Positions 22,201 to 33,975 of a stretch of DNA of 64,000 nt are shown piece after piece (the stretch's first letter is position 1; each line of letters begins with the position of its first letter). The translations under genes were made by a program, and so were the position numbers. The stretch comes from Rotaria sordida. Its lineage: Eukaryota; Rotifera; Eurotatoria; Philodinida; Philodinidae. Below the pieces are notes generated by a model. That model was not told where the DNA came from and searched no databases. It was given only the letters and a program-made list of their open reading frames with translations. The stretch is taken from assembly GCA_905250125.1 (NCBI GenBank), contig CAJNOL010001419.1:1-64000 (forward strand), in the 5' to 3' direction.

Positions 22201-24609
22201 TTGATGAAATGCTAGAAAATAAAATTTCAAAGATGAATTGAAAATTTTTAACTTTAATTAAACAAGTTTTTCGTTCTTATTCCATAAAACATGATTCTTA
22301 ATATTTATAGTAAAAAATTTTGTATAGATAATTAATAAATAAAAATCACAAGTGATATTATTAAAAGGTATCTGCTTATAATAAAATTATATTCATTTTC
22401 TTTTAAGATTTGATCTCAGTTTTCTTTTTAGAACGTGAAATTCAATAAGTATCATAACCCAGGTTAATAATGCCAGTGGTCTAAAAATGGCAGGAATTTG
22501 AAGGTAAGAATTTGGTGATTGGATTCTTACTTTCAAGCTCCTACTGTTTTTCGACCGCCGGCATTACTAATCTGGGAACTTAAGATTAAGTAATGGCGTC
22601 AATTTTCTAAATTTTTATGTTTGGTAAATTCAGATTTTTGATGTAGCAAATGCGAATGAATATACTTTATCTTTGGCCTTGTAAACCTTTTCTCTCTATC
22701 TCGGACATAAATGCGACAAGAAATCTTTTAAACACATAACAAGTTTATACAAATAATCTGTTTCAGTAAGTGACATGATTCAAAATTTGCGGATAGTCCT
22801 TGAAATAATAAATCAATATGTTTCTATATTTTCTTCTATTTCTAATATTACTCATTATTGACAACTTTAGTTGTTGGATTTGAAAATCATATGAAATGAA
22901 TTATTTATAAGATGACTAATAAACTAATATGTACTTTGGTGATCGAAAGTCAAAATAAGAATTCTTACTGTCGTATAGGACAGGACAGAAAAGTTGTTCT
23001 GCAGAATCTTTTTAGAATTTTATTTGAACACTATGTAGTATCTATAGGCAAAATATAATTGAAATCGAAATGAGACAGCGGAAGAGATTCTCTAGTTAGT
23101 CAGCCAAAATATCACTCATGTTGCAAACTTGTTTGCACTGCCGTCAGTGTACCACGGTACTCATAAGAACTGATGGTATACCAGCAATCGATTCCTGGTC
23201 GGAAAACAACTATAATATATTTTTTTCTAATGAAAATATGAACTGAATCATAGAGAGTTTCTGATAGTAGTTAACGATTGACTATCTTTTGATGACAATA
23301 ATCAATTCATTCAACATGATCCGAAGCTTTCATTGTACGATGAAGAAGTGTATGTTCAAAAGTTAGAAGTGAGATTTTGATAACGACTAGAAATTTATTA
23401 GTTGAAGACTTTCCGACTCATACTTTTAGATCATTAAAGTCATGAAAATTGAGAAAAAGACCGACCAGCCCGGTTTCAACATCACGAAAATACTTGAAAC
23501 TTGTGATAGATTATTAACAGAAGATATGCATTGTCATGTACCACGACCGAGATTACAACGATTAGACTCAGTTTCGATACATGCCGAGATATAGAACTTT
23601 AAATATCTTCAAGTATGTAATGGCTATTGCTTTTTTCTCTATATTATTTAAATGTCTTGATAGCAAGGGCGGTTAGTATAATTAAAAACTCCTGTCATTC
23701 TCAATTTGATCGACACACGAAACATTTTAATTGAACGATTCTTAAATACCGATAGAAAGTTAAAATAATCCACTTACATCTGGAATTATCTTTTTTGCAC
23801 TTTCCGTTTTTGCTGATGTATAAGCTTCTTTATAACAATCAGCTGCATGAGCAGCAACTTTAGCTGCAAGGTCATCTAAACAGCAGACATTATATATATT
23901 TTAACATAAAATATAATAAATCTACCTTTAAAACTAGATGATTTTAAATGAATAAGTTCAGCTGCTTGGCCTAACATAAACCATGAAATACTTGCTAAAA
24001 CAGCTGGTTCAAAATCTACGGATAAATCTGATAATGAATTTGCATTAACATAATCTTTTAAAAATGAAAAAACTCCAGATGATAATTGAAAATATCTTAA
24101 TGCTGCTTTCATTTGTTCATCCATAGATAAATTTTGTGCTAATGCTAATTCACTATATGCATGACCAATATTAAAAAGTACACAAGCTTTTTCATATGCT
24201 AATTTCCATGAACCATTTGTTTTTTGTTTACCACCAAATAAACCACCACCACTAACTAATGCATCTTGCCATTTAAAATAAATACGTATTTGATTTTCTG
24301 TTATTGGTAATTTATATTCAATAGCATGTAATTGATCATAATATCTAAATATACACAAACAAAAAGAAAAATTTAATTTTTGATATATTTTTTTTTCTCC
24401 GACTATTACCGAAGTAATTTTGAACAATCATCTCTATAATTACTACGAAGTAATGCTTCAGCTCGTAATGCATTAAGTCCTTCAATTGATGCTGAATAAT
24501 CTTCTTTATCACCAAATGTTGCTTTAATAAAATTTTTAATAGGTGTTGATAAATTTACATCAAAAGCTTTTTTAGCCGGTATTGCTTGAAAATGATATGG
24601 ATTCGACAT
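16278..24609 (-). CDS. PDCD6IP: ALIX (PDCD6-interacting protein), ESCRT adaptor
   Basis: Fourteen exons: 24609-24410, 24344-23926, 23875-23778, 22211-22095, 22036-21805, 21753-21630, 21569-21392, 21323-21102, 17764-17318, 16937-16796, 16746-16633, 16574-16482, 16424-16377 and 16327-16278. They sum to 2484 bases (827 residues; human 868). A Bro1 domain fills about 1-360 (KDNDFVYHERLP), the coiled-coil V domain about 365-705 (LASLNLPAAIED, RWTRTPSS, YDAFQELLSNLREGSK) and a Pro/Tyr/Gln-rich tail the rest. ALIX bridges ESCRT-I and ESCRT-III in multivesicular-body sorting, cytokinesis and membrane repair. The tail holds PTAP (about residue 761), the TSG101-binding motif, and PPYP repeats resembling the ALG-2 site. 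The ATG follows an AG acceptor and a short 5' leader, so an untranslated first exon is likely. The 3.3-kb intron 8 is packed with transposons. Confidence 0.95.
17948..18710. mobile_element. Foldback (palindromic) DNA element A, copy 2
   Basis: About 760 bases. The left end AAAACGACTGCGAATCATA (about 17955) and the left 230 bases are nearly identical to copy 1 in the ADGRA intron. The right end (GATTCTCAGTCGTTTTGTC) is its inverted partner. The inner arms (about 18320-18410 and 18485-18590) are also inverted copies. A minus-strand ORF (18131-18475) shares cores such as MFQISSMVYYKLENAIDEAC with copy 1. No transposase is visible, so it is presumably mobilised by another element. Confidence 0.75.
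18714..19931. mobile_element. Foldback element B with TA target duplication
   Basis: 1218 bases with terminal inverted repeats of about 170 bases at roughly 80% identity: left GTTAGGGTAAACTAAAAGTT, right read inwards CTTAGGGTTAATCAAAAGTT. TA flanks both ends (18712-18713, 19932-19933), as in the Tc1/mariner superfamily. Its first 20 bases resemble those of element D at 36100. The centre carries repeated CGTAAAC...CGTATACGG motifs and a 114-codon ORF (18941-19285) with no recognised domain. Confidence 0.75.
20110..21045. mobile_element. Foldback element C
   Basis: Inverted arms of about 80-100 bases: AAGAGTGACACAATTCTGCT (left, from 20181) pairs with its complement AGCAGAATTGTGTCACTCTT (about 20973-20992), and similarity extends outwards to CTAGAGG on both sides. 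The 700 bases between the arms contain only short ORFs. Outer ends and any target duplication could not be fixed. Confidence 0.6.
22212..23777 (-). other. ALIX intron 3, with a hairpin element
   Basis: The 1566-base intron runs from donor GTAAGTGG to acceptor TTTTCTAG within the Bro1 domain. Apart from the hairpin at 22455-22580, I see only short-range repeats and no ORF of note. Confidence 0.6.
22455..22580. repeat. Hairpin (MITE-like) repeat
   Basis: The left arm CCCAGGTTAATAATGCC (from 22459) and right arm GGCATTACTAATCTGGG (to 22576) are complementary. Pairing runs over about 54 bases at roughly 80%, around the central TTACTTTC / GAAGGTAA region. It is shorter than the foldback elements in this window and has no ORF. 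Confidence 0.65.
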
Positions 24610-25649
24610 CAGTTTCGTTGGTCTAAATAAAAAAAAGAAAAACAAGAAAAATAGCTAAAGTTTTTCCATTAATAGATTAATAAACTTAAAAAATGATTCA
24701 CAAGTACATTATTCTAATCAAACAATCAACAATGAGTCATGAATATTTTTGACCAATGAAAAAAACATGGGTCGCTGGTTACAATGAATATCAAGAAGTA
24801 AATAAATAAATGTATATGACTAATTGAGGTCAAATAAAGAATCATCAAATATGATTGGTATAATGGAAACTAAGAAGCTCTTTTGTTATGCTTATAAGGC
24901 AAATTCAATGTTTAACAAAAAGTACGTTTTATTGTAGATTGAATATTTAAATTTAAACGGTTGATTCCACTTTTTTTAACGCTCAATAAAGAATTCAATA
25001 TATTGAATTTTACGATGAATTAAGTTTATATGAAACTTGATTTGTAGTGACTCTGATACGAATGTTCAAACAATGAGTCTATCGAATAATTTATATATGA
25101 ATATTCTCTTCAATAAAATCGAGTGGATATGAATTATTCATCTAAAACTTATGCGAACGATATATCAATTAAAACACATTGAAATTCTTTCATATCGATT
25201 TAAGTATAAATCCAGATATCATTTTATTAAAATACAAGGTTATTATTGGACATTCGTCAACTTTTGCTTGCACTTTGACAAAATATCTTTGATCTTGTTT
25301 TTTGTATATCTTAGTATATAGATAAAAATGATCTGTATAATATTTCAATATTTGCTCTTCATCTTTCTGGTTATATGCTAATTGCCTTAACATAGACGGT
25401 CGAATCTTTATTCACATCTGTTCGACATCAGTAGGATATTAATGTAAGAAGAGTAGCGACATATATTTTACGATTTTAACCATTAGTCTATCCTTGAATC
25501 GAAGGTTATTATAATTTGCTTAGATTTTATTTAGTTTGCTGGATATGTGAATGTATAAGTATGTGTATTTAAGAATAGAAATAATAAAAAAATAAAAATG
25601 AAATAAGTGAAGATGAAAAAAAAAAGAAAAACAAAATAAAGAATAAAAA
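24610..25649. other. Intergenic region between ALIX and the membrane-protein gene
   Basis: The left part includes the ALIX 5' leader, ending at a splice acceptor near 24623, and presumably its upstream promoter. A 67-codon minus-strand ORF at 25190-25393 has no recognisable features. Otherwise I see AT-rich sequence only. Confidence 0.5.
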
Positions 25650-26419
25650 CTAAAGAATTATATCTGGCCGATAACTCGATGAACTACTTGTAATTGTTGT
25701 TAGTTCACTTGAACTTTCTGTATTTGATTCAGTTACAGATGAACCTGATAATGGTGAATTTGATGATTCAGTTTTTGTTTTAACTTCATTTGTTCGATTA
25801 CTTTCAAGAAGTGGTGTACGTCCTGATTTACTCGTTTTTGTTGATGACGACTTTCGATCTATTGTTACAAATTGTTTTTTCAGTTTTGATTGATTTTTAT
25901 TCCGTATAATATAATAAATTAAAAAAGATACACCAGCAAGAACTAAACCAATGCAAATTCCAAGTATTAGCATCCAAATGTTACTTGCACTTATTTCTTT
26001 ATGTACATAAGGTTTAGTTGAAGTATCATTGATAAGATGCGGTAATTCAGTTGTCTTATTCGAAATCAATAGAGCTAATGGTGACGGAATAGTAGTAGAT
26101 TCATTTATATGAAGTTCAATACCATCGTCATCATCGAATATTGGCGGTCGAAGATTTGATACTTGAATAATACTTAGACGAAGTGGTAATATTGATCGTT
26201 GAGGTGAAGGAAATATAAGTGAGATATTCATACAAGGATTTGAATTTGTTAATGTACAAATATGTAAAATTGGTCTAAGAACATCAGTATATAAAATAAC
26301 ATTATTATATGCAACAATATCATCATAACCTAATGTTGAACGTGGTCCACGTTTTTCTGTTAAAATTTGTCGTCGATCAAAATTTGTTTGTTCATTAAGA
26401 TGTACAGCAAGAATTTTTT
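25650..26419 (-). CDS. Single-pass membrane protein, C-terminal part (cut by gap)
   Basis: The frame is open from the edge of the N-gap at 26419 to a stop at 25650, about 256 residues. An extracellular part (DFDRRQILTEKR-like start, NSNPC, sequons such as NDTS) is followed by a hydrophobic helix (IWMLILGICIGLVLAGVSFL) and a Ser/Thr-rich cytoplasmic tail of about 90 residues with a basic juxtamembrane stretch (NKNQSKLKKQ). The helix and sequons support a type I receptor-like or adhesion protein; no ectodomain family was recognised. The N-terminus lies in or beyond the gap. It is co-oriented with ALIX. Confidence 0.7.
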
Positions 26420-26519
26420 NNNNNNNNNNNNNNNNNNNNNNNNNNNNNNNNNNNNNNNNNNNNNNNNNNNNNNNNNNNNNNNNNNNNNNNNNNNNNNNNN
26501 NNNNNNNNNNNNNNNNNNN
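26420..26519. other. Assembly gap (100 N)
   Basis: Exactly 100 N, the usual placeholder for a gap of unknown size. It truncates the membrane-protein gene to its left, so missing sequence may be substantial. Confidence 0.99.
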
Positions 26520-29500
26520 ATGATCTGTCTAGGCTTGTCGAGAGATAGTGAGCTGAATCATTAATTTTTATCTATACATATCATTACGTCATAGTAACGA
26601 AAAAAAAAATGTTGAAATTCAATCTATAACAAAATCCAATTTAATACAATATGTGTGATAAATATAAACTAAACGAAGGTATAACCTTAGTATTGAAGGG
26701 ATGAGGAAGGATCACGTCCCGCGTCCCGTAGAACCAAATATTAATACATCATCATTGCATGCTGATGAAAATCTATTGATTATATGAAGGCTAATCGAAT
26801 ACAATTATCGCTTGATTCTTTTTTTTTTTTCTTACATTTTATTATTCATTCTGCTGCAATCTTTTTTCGGTTCGATACATTGTTTTAAATCTTCTATTCA
26901 CCTTGATAAGTAGTACTTATATTAGTACGAACTTTTATAGAAATGAATTGTGTAATTGAACATAAATAAAATAATAGAATTATAATCAATGGATTGAAAA
27001 TGGCATGCACATTGTTCGATTAAACTACTTATAATATGAGAATCTCGTTGTATATTCAATCAAGAAGTATTTTATTATCAATATTTATTCATCAATCTGT
27101 ATATATATATAGATAGAGTAATACTAAAGTAAAGCTGAATTATATATAAGAGCAAGGCACGTCTTTTTTTTTTTTACAAAGACTATAAATAAATATAAAT
27201 ATACTTGAAAAATAATGGATACATGTTTATTATTTTATAATAAGTAAATGTTTGATACGAATATCAATCTTCGAAAAATGAAAACTTTTTTCTTCGTTTT
27301 TATCTATGACAAACATTTCGAATTCATTTTACCATGACGATATGTTGACCTTTTTTAATATATATATATATAAAAATAACAAGCGTAGCTGAAAAATCAT
27401 GTTAAGGTCATTTGATTTGTTACAAATAAATAGTAGCCTAATAATTACTACATAGAACAAAATGTGGTTCTGAATTATTTTATATATGCATCAATTTATT
27501 TTTCTTTATGAAATTTGTATGGTAGTATTCAATGTATGATTCTTTCGAAAGGAAGACCAAGGACAACATTTTTGATGTCAAATTGCAAATTACTTCTCCA
27601 TCTCTATATCAATACGATAAGAAAAAAACTTAAATATAAATTAAAATTCAAAAGTTAAAAATTTCTTTCGATCGAATTTTATCTGACAAGGGATCATACC
27701 CAAGTGTTGAAAATAGATCAAGCTGATATTTCGCTCCTTAATAGGACTCAGTAAAACTAGTCGAAGCCGAAATAGCTTTAGTCTATGCCTTACGCAACTC
27801 GAGTGATAATCGTTTTTCACTTCTAAATTCTTTCGTCATCGAATTCTGAGTTATGAAATTGTCATCTGAAATTTTCAGTGCTATTAGAATATTCTAATAT
27901 TTTCAAACTCAAACGAACATTAAATATCGAAGATCGGTTGATTCCACGGCTTTACATATAAGATATTATGTTATTCTTCGAACGTTCAATATTTCACGTA
28001 AAATACATTAGTTTGAATTGAAATTTTTAGAATATTCCGATAGCATTGAAACTTATCTATAGACTAAATTTCATAATTCAAATTTCTATGAAGACATTAC
28101 TTAGAAATCATCACTTGAATTTACAGAAGACATAAATCCAAATCCATTTCGACTTCAACTATTCGTACTAAATCCTACTTATGTGTTAAATATAATCTCG
28201 ATCCGACAGTTACGAATATTTCCTAGTCGGATCCAACATTTCGCCTTGGTCACATTGCTGAATAGACTAAATTTCATATAATAGATTAATGAATGAATAA
28301 TTTCTACGTATTATCGATGAAAAAAAAACAAATTCTGATGAAATGCTTGCAAATACATATTTCTTTTTTTAATCTTCGAACGTTTATCATCAACATTCTC
28401 GATGATTCGAATTATTACGCCTATGAAATTCATCTATCGTATTGAGCTGTCAACAGTTTCATACATAAAATAATGACCTTGTATGAATAATTATTTTTCT
28501 TGAGTCATAAAGATTTATTTTTAACAACAATTTTATATAGAATTTACATAAAACTACTGCGTTCTTTTTATTGGATGACATTTGAAACATATGTATTTAA
28601 TGACAAATAAGTTCTTTCTGAAGTGTTGTGTAATGTTTGTTTCTTTGCTTCTGTAATACGACATTTATACGTCATATTAGATGGATTTCAGTTAACAAAA
28701 ATATCAAAGTAGCATTTATAGTTAACTTTTATTTTCATCTAAACCAATAATCGGAAAAAAGAATAAAAGCAACTAAATGTTTTATTCGTTTAATTTTGAT
28801 GACAATACATTAAAAAAAAAAAAAAATCTGACACTGAAAACTTGTCATATCAATGACGAATGAGTTTTTTTTTTCGGTGATATGAAGGAAATATCAGTAT
28901 AATTTAAGTACATTCATATTGTCTGAAACGGAAAATTTATTTAATATTCTTTTGATCGAAGATAATCTATTCGTACACTTTTTCTTTTCTACATACAAAG
29001 CACAACATACTCTTTTTTGATTATTTAATTTCAAGTTCGTTTTTTTTTCTCCCTATGATGAAATTTTATTATGCGTCATGAGTTAAAAAAAGCTTTTTTT
29101 TTTATCATTTATTGAGGTCTTTGATGTATTTTTATCTTGGTGAAGGTTACATCATTGATAAGAAATATGAATAGTGTAGATGGAAATTTATGAAAAACAA
29201 AATTCGATAAAAAGTCAATAGGAAAAAATAACCACAGAAAGCAAATATTTGCCCTTATACGAATGGAAAAAACCTAGAATTTGCATATCTGTGTTTTCAT
29301 TTTATTAATATTGGAAAAAGAAAACGAAGACAGTCGTATAGAATTATTTATACACTTTACAAATTCTTATTGGATTAAATTGAAAGAACGAAATTTAAGA
29401 TAAAATCAATATTTTACTAAAAATTTTTCAACAAATCACTCTATTCTTTTTGAGTCAAACTTTAATAATAACAATTTCAATATTTTGATTCACTGTTTTT

Positions 29501-30285
29501 CTTTCTTTTTTTATGTGTGTTGATGGTGCGCAAATAGTTAGGGAACGATTAAAAACATTATCAAACGACGTAAATTACAAAAGAGAAAAATATTTCTATA
29601 AAAAAACAATTCGTAAATGAAAGTACAACAGAAGATAAACTATCGAATCAGCATGCATTTTCATGTGTCATCAACAACACCATGAGTCAAGTTCTTCATA
29701 TCAGATAGGGAGAGAGAGAGAGAGAGAAACAGGGTTACTAAAAAGTCAATACAAATTCATGCAGTGACTGCAGGATGAAACATCAGAAATAAAATTCATG
29801 AGTCAGTCCACACCCCTCGTATCAACATATCTAGTTATTAATTATATGTACAGATCCAGTACATTACAAAATAAACGACATTACTTTTTTAAGGGGCTCG
29901 AAAAAGAAAGAGAAGAAAAAACATCACGTATAAACGGATACCTGTCAAAGTTTTTGCATAATGTTTTTCTTCTTCGGATAAAAAGGAAGAAAAAACAAAA
30001 AGGGGTCATCATTTCTCCCATATATATATATATGGTATTTCACAGTATAAGACATCTCAAACAAGAAACCATTCATATAACATCATGATCTGCACTGTTT
30101 ACAATATCTAATTGTCGTGTGTCATCGTATTCGGTTCTAGTGGCATCAACGAATTTTCACACGACGTTTCTTACCTAATATTGAATCAAATCAAAATTTA
30201 TCAGTAGGTTTTTCTACCTCATATTTTCTTTTGGATAAATGATGTTTTCATCATCTATCTTGCAGTGCAGTGTATTTTACCGCAG
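26520..30285. other. Intergenic DNA upstream of the F-BAR gene
   Basis: About 3.8 kb of AT-rich sequence without a convincing ORF. It should contain the first exon(s) and promoter of the F-BAR gene. A GA microsatellite lies at 29709-29727. A 96-codon ORF at 29798-30088 is low-complexity and Lys-rich, and I do not accept it as a gene. Confidence 0.5.
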
Positions 30286-31203
30286 GGTCAAACAACACCA
30301 GAAAAATGTCTATCTAATCCTTGGCATGGTAAAGGTTTTTGTGAACCTAATCAATACAAAGCAGCCATTGATCGTTGTGAAGGTGGACATAAATCATGTG
30401 ATTTAGGTATTGAAATTTATAAAGATCTTGTTAAAGTTCTTGAAAATTGTTCGGAATCTTTACGTCAATGGTCATTAACAAGTCAAAGAAAAATTGTTCA
30501 ATCAAAAGAATTTGGTACTACAAAAGTAACATGGATTGAATCTATAAAAGCATTTGAAAAATTAGCTGAAAGAAATGATGATATAACTGAAAATATTCAA
30601 CATAATGTTATTGATAAAATGATTGCTTATAAAAATTCCAAATATGAAAAATCATTTCGTCGTGTAATAAAAGTTAAAGAATTTGAAAAAGATTTTAAAA
30701 AAATACAAAAATCATGGTCGGAATTATTAGATAAAATTAATGAAGCAAAACAAGAATTTCATCATGCAAGTCATAAATTACATCAAGCTAAACAATCAGA
30801 AAATGTTACTAAAACAGATGTAAGTTCTACTGATGAAGACAAGAAAAAAGCCAAAGACAATGTTGCTCATTATGAATCTGTAACTGAAAGACGTAAAAGT
30901 ACATATTCTAAATTAATAAAAGATATGAAAGAAAAACAACCAGATTATGAAGAAAATATGTTTAAAATATTATCTCGTACAGATGATTTTGAACGAGATC
31001 GTTTAAATCAATTTAAATCATTATTCGGTGCTCTTCAAGAAGCAGTGTCAATTGAAAAGGATACACGTCATAATGAAATGTCTGACTTATTGAAAAAAGC
31101 AATTGACAAATATGATATTAATAGTGATATTCAATTTTTTAATCAACATTATGGCCGTGAGACAAAAACCAAATGGCCAGTCTTTGAAGATGTCCATGAA
31201 TAA
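30286..31203 (+). CDS. PACSIN: PACSIN/syndapin-like F-BAR protein lacking SH3
   Basis: A single large exon is preceded by a good acceptor (TATTTTACCGCAG at 30285) and ends in TAA at 31201-31203; one or more 5' exons with the start codon are missing. About 305 residues match the syndapin F-BAR domain: EPNQYKAAIDRCEGGHKSC (PACSIN: NYKRTVKRIDDGHRLC), QKSWSELLDKINEAKQEFHH, KQPDYEENMF, and the terminal FFNQHYG...KWPVFED (PACSIN: FRANHG...NWPQFEE). F-BAR dimers bind curved membranes and act in endocytosis and cortical actin control. Known PACSINs continue to NPF motifs and an SH3 domain; here the frame stops right after the F-BAR, and no SH3 exon was found downstream to 32438. Confidence 0.8.
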   Translation, partial: GQTTPEKCLSNPWHGKGFCEPNQYKAAIDRCEGGHKSCDLGIEIYKDLVKVLENCSESLRQWSLTSQRKIVQSKEFGTTKVTWIESIKAFEKLAERNDDITENIQHNVIDKMIAYKNSKYEKSFRRVIKVKEFEKDFKKIQKSWSELLDKINEAKQEFHHASHKLHQAKQSENVTKTDVSSTDEDKKKAKDNVAHYESVTERRKSTYSKLIKDMKEKQPDYEENMFKILSRTDDFERDRLNQFKSLFGALQEAVSIEKDTRHNEMSDLLKKAIDKYDINSDIQFFNQHYGRETKTKWPVFEDVHE

Positions 31204-32438
31204 TCTCATTCATTATAGATGTAAATATCAAATGGGAAGACATATCAAGAGGAGAGAATTCAAGAAGAACATTTCTTATGTAGTCTTTAGCGTAATCGTT
31301 TTTTTTATCAGCATATTTATCAAAAAGTGCTGAAAAAAATTTCAACAAAAAAAAAATAAAGAATCAATAAGAATTTTTCTTTCTGCGATCTCCTCCATAT
31401 ATGTTAAATCTTGTTCTAATTAACTGTGTATTTTTTCTTTGTGTCTATCAACAAAAATGTTTATTTTTATCCCGATCTTGTTACTTTACTATACTTTTAG
31501 TGTAGTAATTTTAATTCAGAAAAAAAAATGACAAGTTATTCATATTATTCTATTTTAATGTTTTTCTTCCGTAGTTACTACGAATAAATGTATAATTTAC
31601 GAAATATAACAGTTATTACATCGTTTTTTTTTGGTATTACAACGACAAGAATATTGCATAATTCCATTCTTTTTTTTTCTGTTGTTGAGAGAGAAGAGAA
31701 TTATAGTAAACTATGGAAATAATTGATGAATCATGTTTATTTTTTTCAACTTGAGAAAAGTTTATATTAATCTAGATTTTTCCATGTTATTTACTTCCGT
31801 TTTACGATTTATGTCTTTCATCATCTTGGTTTTTACATGGAATAAATATTTACTTTCGATTTGTTATGAATATTTCCCTTGACAAAATTGATTGCAATAC
31901 TAAAAATACATTATCGAGATAAATATAAGTTTTTTTTTTGTTTCTCTGCGTATCTAAACTTATGCAATAAAAATAAATCTATAAAAGTTTTCTCTTATTG
32001 CCAATAGATGACTGTCATCTCATACTCCATTATATATTAAAAAAATTCATTAGGGAAATTCGAAACAAATCATATCGATTCTCAAAAGTAAAATAGTTAT
32101 TATTTTGAAAGGCACACAGTTATATTTCTATTTTTGGTCATAAAAAATTTATACAGAAAAATATTACGAATGTTTATTAATAAATATCGCAGCATTTTTT
32201 ATTATTATTTTTCTTCGAACTACACAAACAAAAAAGAATACACATGACAACTGATAATTGTTTGAATAAGTTTTTTTTTTCTTTTTACTTCATTGTAGAA
32301 TTCAATAAACTTTCAGATAGAAAAAGAAACAAAAGAGAAAAAAAAACGTCAATGTACATAATGACATAAATGTAAATATATATATTAATGGAATCAGTAA
32401 ATGTATTGAATAAAACAATTTTTTTCTGACATATCAAC
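31204..32438. other. Intergenic region after the F-BAR gene
   Basis: 3' UTR-like AT-rich sequence with several AATAAA-type signals (for example near 31357). No SH3-encoding or other exon recognised. Confidence 0.6.
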
Positions 32439-33080
32439 ATGTCTATTAGACCAAACCAAATAAATACTGACACCAAACAGACAGCTAACAATATTCTACC
32501 CTATTATCCTAATCCACAATATGGATATAGATCATCATCGTCATATTATCCAGGATATATGGACCCTTATATGTATCCTTCACCTCCATATAATAATAAT
32601 TCAGAATATGCTAACTATCCAATAAACGAGTACGGTCAAATGACAGGAGGACCTACATATTTTCCTCCTATTGTCAATCAACATCAATCGGGATATTATA
32701 TATATCCTAGTTATGGACCCAATGGATCATCCGGTGCAACTTATATGTATCCTTCAAGAAATGATCCAATATATTATCAAGATTATTATTATCATCATCC
32801 GAATTCTTATCCTGGTTATGAAACAGCAAGACATGAATATTTACCCCCATTACATCAACATGTATTTATCTTTGTTTTATTTTAATCAAAATATAAACTT
32901 TTCTTATATTTGTAGCGACCTATTTCAACTCAATCTGTTGCTTTACCAGTTGAAGATGATTATGAACAATTTAATGTTATTGATTTGACTGGTCGTAATT
33001 TATTACCATCGAGATCAACTGAAAGAGATACTAAACGAAGGAATAGACATCATAATAAACTTAAAAAAAGATATGGTTAA
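32439..33080 (+). CDS. Tyr/Pro-rich protein with basic C-terminus, unknown function
   Basis: Two exons, 32439-32861 and 32916-33080, joined across a 54-base GT-AG intron in phase 0, encode 195 residues. The first exon is dominated by Tyr, Pro, Asn, Ser and Gly (NILPYYPNPQYGYR, YYPGYMDPYMYPSPPY), a pattern of disordered, possibly phase-separating proteins. The second exon has an acidic patch (PVEDDYEQFNVIDL) and a basic end (TKRRNRHHNKLKKRYG). No domain recognised. The ATG follows an in-frame stop upstream. Confidence 0.7.
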
Positions 33081-33534
33081 TACTTCATCTTTTTTATTTT
33101 TTTTTTTTACTTATATACAAGTGTCAGATATCGACAACAACATAGCGTAATCTTTCTCATTAACGCTGTCATTTTAACAGAAACAGCATGATTTCCTTTT
33201 TCACGTCTTTGTATGTTTTTGAGATAAATATATATATAGAAGAAAAACTATAGCAAATAAAGTATGGCAATACCTCTTGTAGATATATATTAAATGTGTG
33301 AAAGAGAGAAAAAAAATAGGCAAATAATTTCAAGGGTTATAGGCAAACACACACACACACATACATTAACAGAGTGAAACTGTTCCTGACCAAAAAGTAA
33401 GAAAAGAGATAAGAGTAAATATATGTTCAAGCGATAGAATCGAATTTTAATCTGGTAATTATTTATGTCTAAGTTGCGTGCTTTTTTTTTTTTTGTTTTT
33501 TTGTTTGTTTTTTATAGATTTATTATTAGAGTAT

Positions 33535-33975
33535 TTATTCTTCTTCTCCAGCTGGTTCAGATGCTGAAGCTGCTTCTGTTGTTGTTGCAGGATTAGCACC
33601 ACCACCAGGTTGTCTATTAAATTTTGATTCTAATTGTTTACGATTTCGTTCATGAGGATGAAGTTTATCCTGATAACAACCTTAATAAAAAAAAAAAAGA
33701 TACAAGAATATTATTTTTTTTTAAATTCTCATCTTACTTTTGCAATAAATATCTTGAGAAAAGTCCTTGTATGAAGCCAATGTCAAAAGGCTATTGCCTA
33801 TAATAGATAAATAAATAAATAAATAAATAAATAATCTAAATGAAATAAACTTACATGTTTTACATTTAAAACAACCTTTATGCCATGATGCACTACAAGC
33901 AGCAAGTTTTTCTGCTGGATAAACCGTTTTCTGACAACGTGGACATATTTCACCACCACCTCCCCACTGTGGCAT
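33535..33975 (-). CDS. Single LIM-domain protein
   Basis: Three exons (33975-33855, 33797-33738, 33680-33535) encode 108 residues. The LIM zinc ligands are all present: CPRC, then H and C in WHKGC, CKTC, and CKSC after DIYC. They span about residues 11-62, like the N-terminal LIM of CRP/LASP-type cytoskeletal proteins. After the LIM comes a short basic linker (CYQDKLHPHERNRKQLESKF) and an Ala/Glu-rich tail ending GEEE. No second LIM, nebulin repeats or SH3 follow before the stop. LIM proteins of this size usually bind actin-associated partners; the exact subfamily is not decided here. Confidence 0.85.
33809..33833. repeat. (AAAT)n microsatellite in a LIM-gene intron
   Basis: About six ATAA repeats lie inside the 57-base first intron of the LIM gene. 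Confidence 0.8.

Noticed and set aside
29798-30088. ORF as possible first exon of the F-BAR gene
   Set aside because: Low-complexity Lys/Arg-rich, contains an AT microsatellite, has no good donor in the needed phase and no similarity to syndapin N-termini.
31204-32438. Search for an SH3 exon for the F-BAR gene
   Set aside because: No ALYDY-like or other SH3 motif found in any plus-strand frame.
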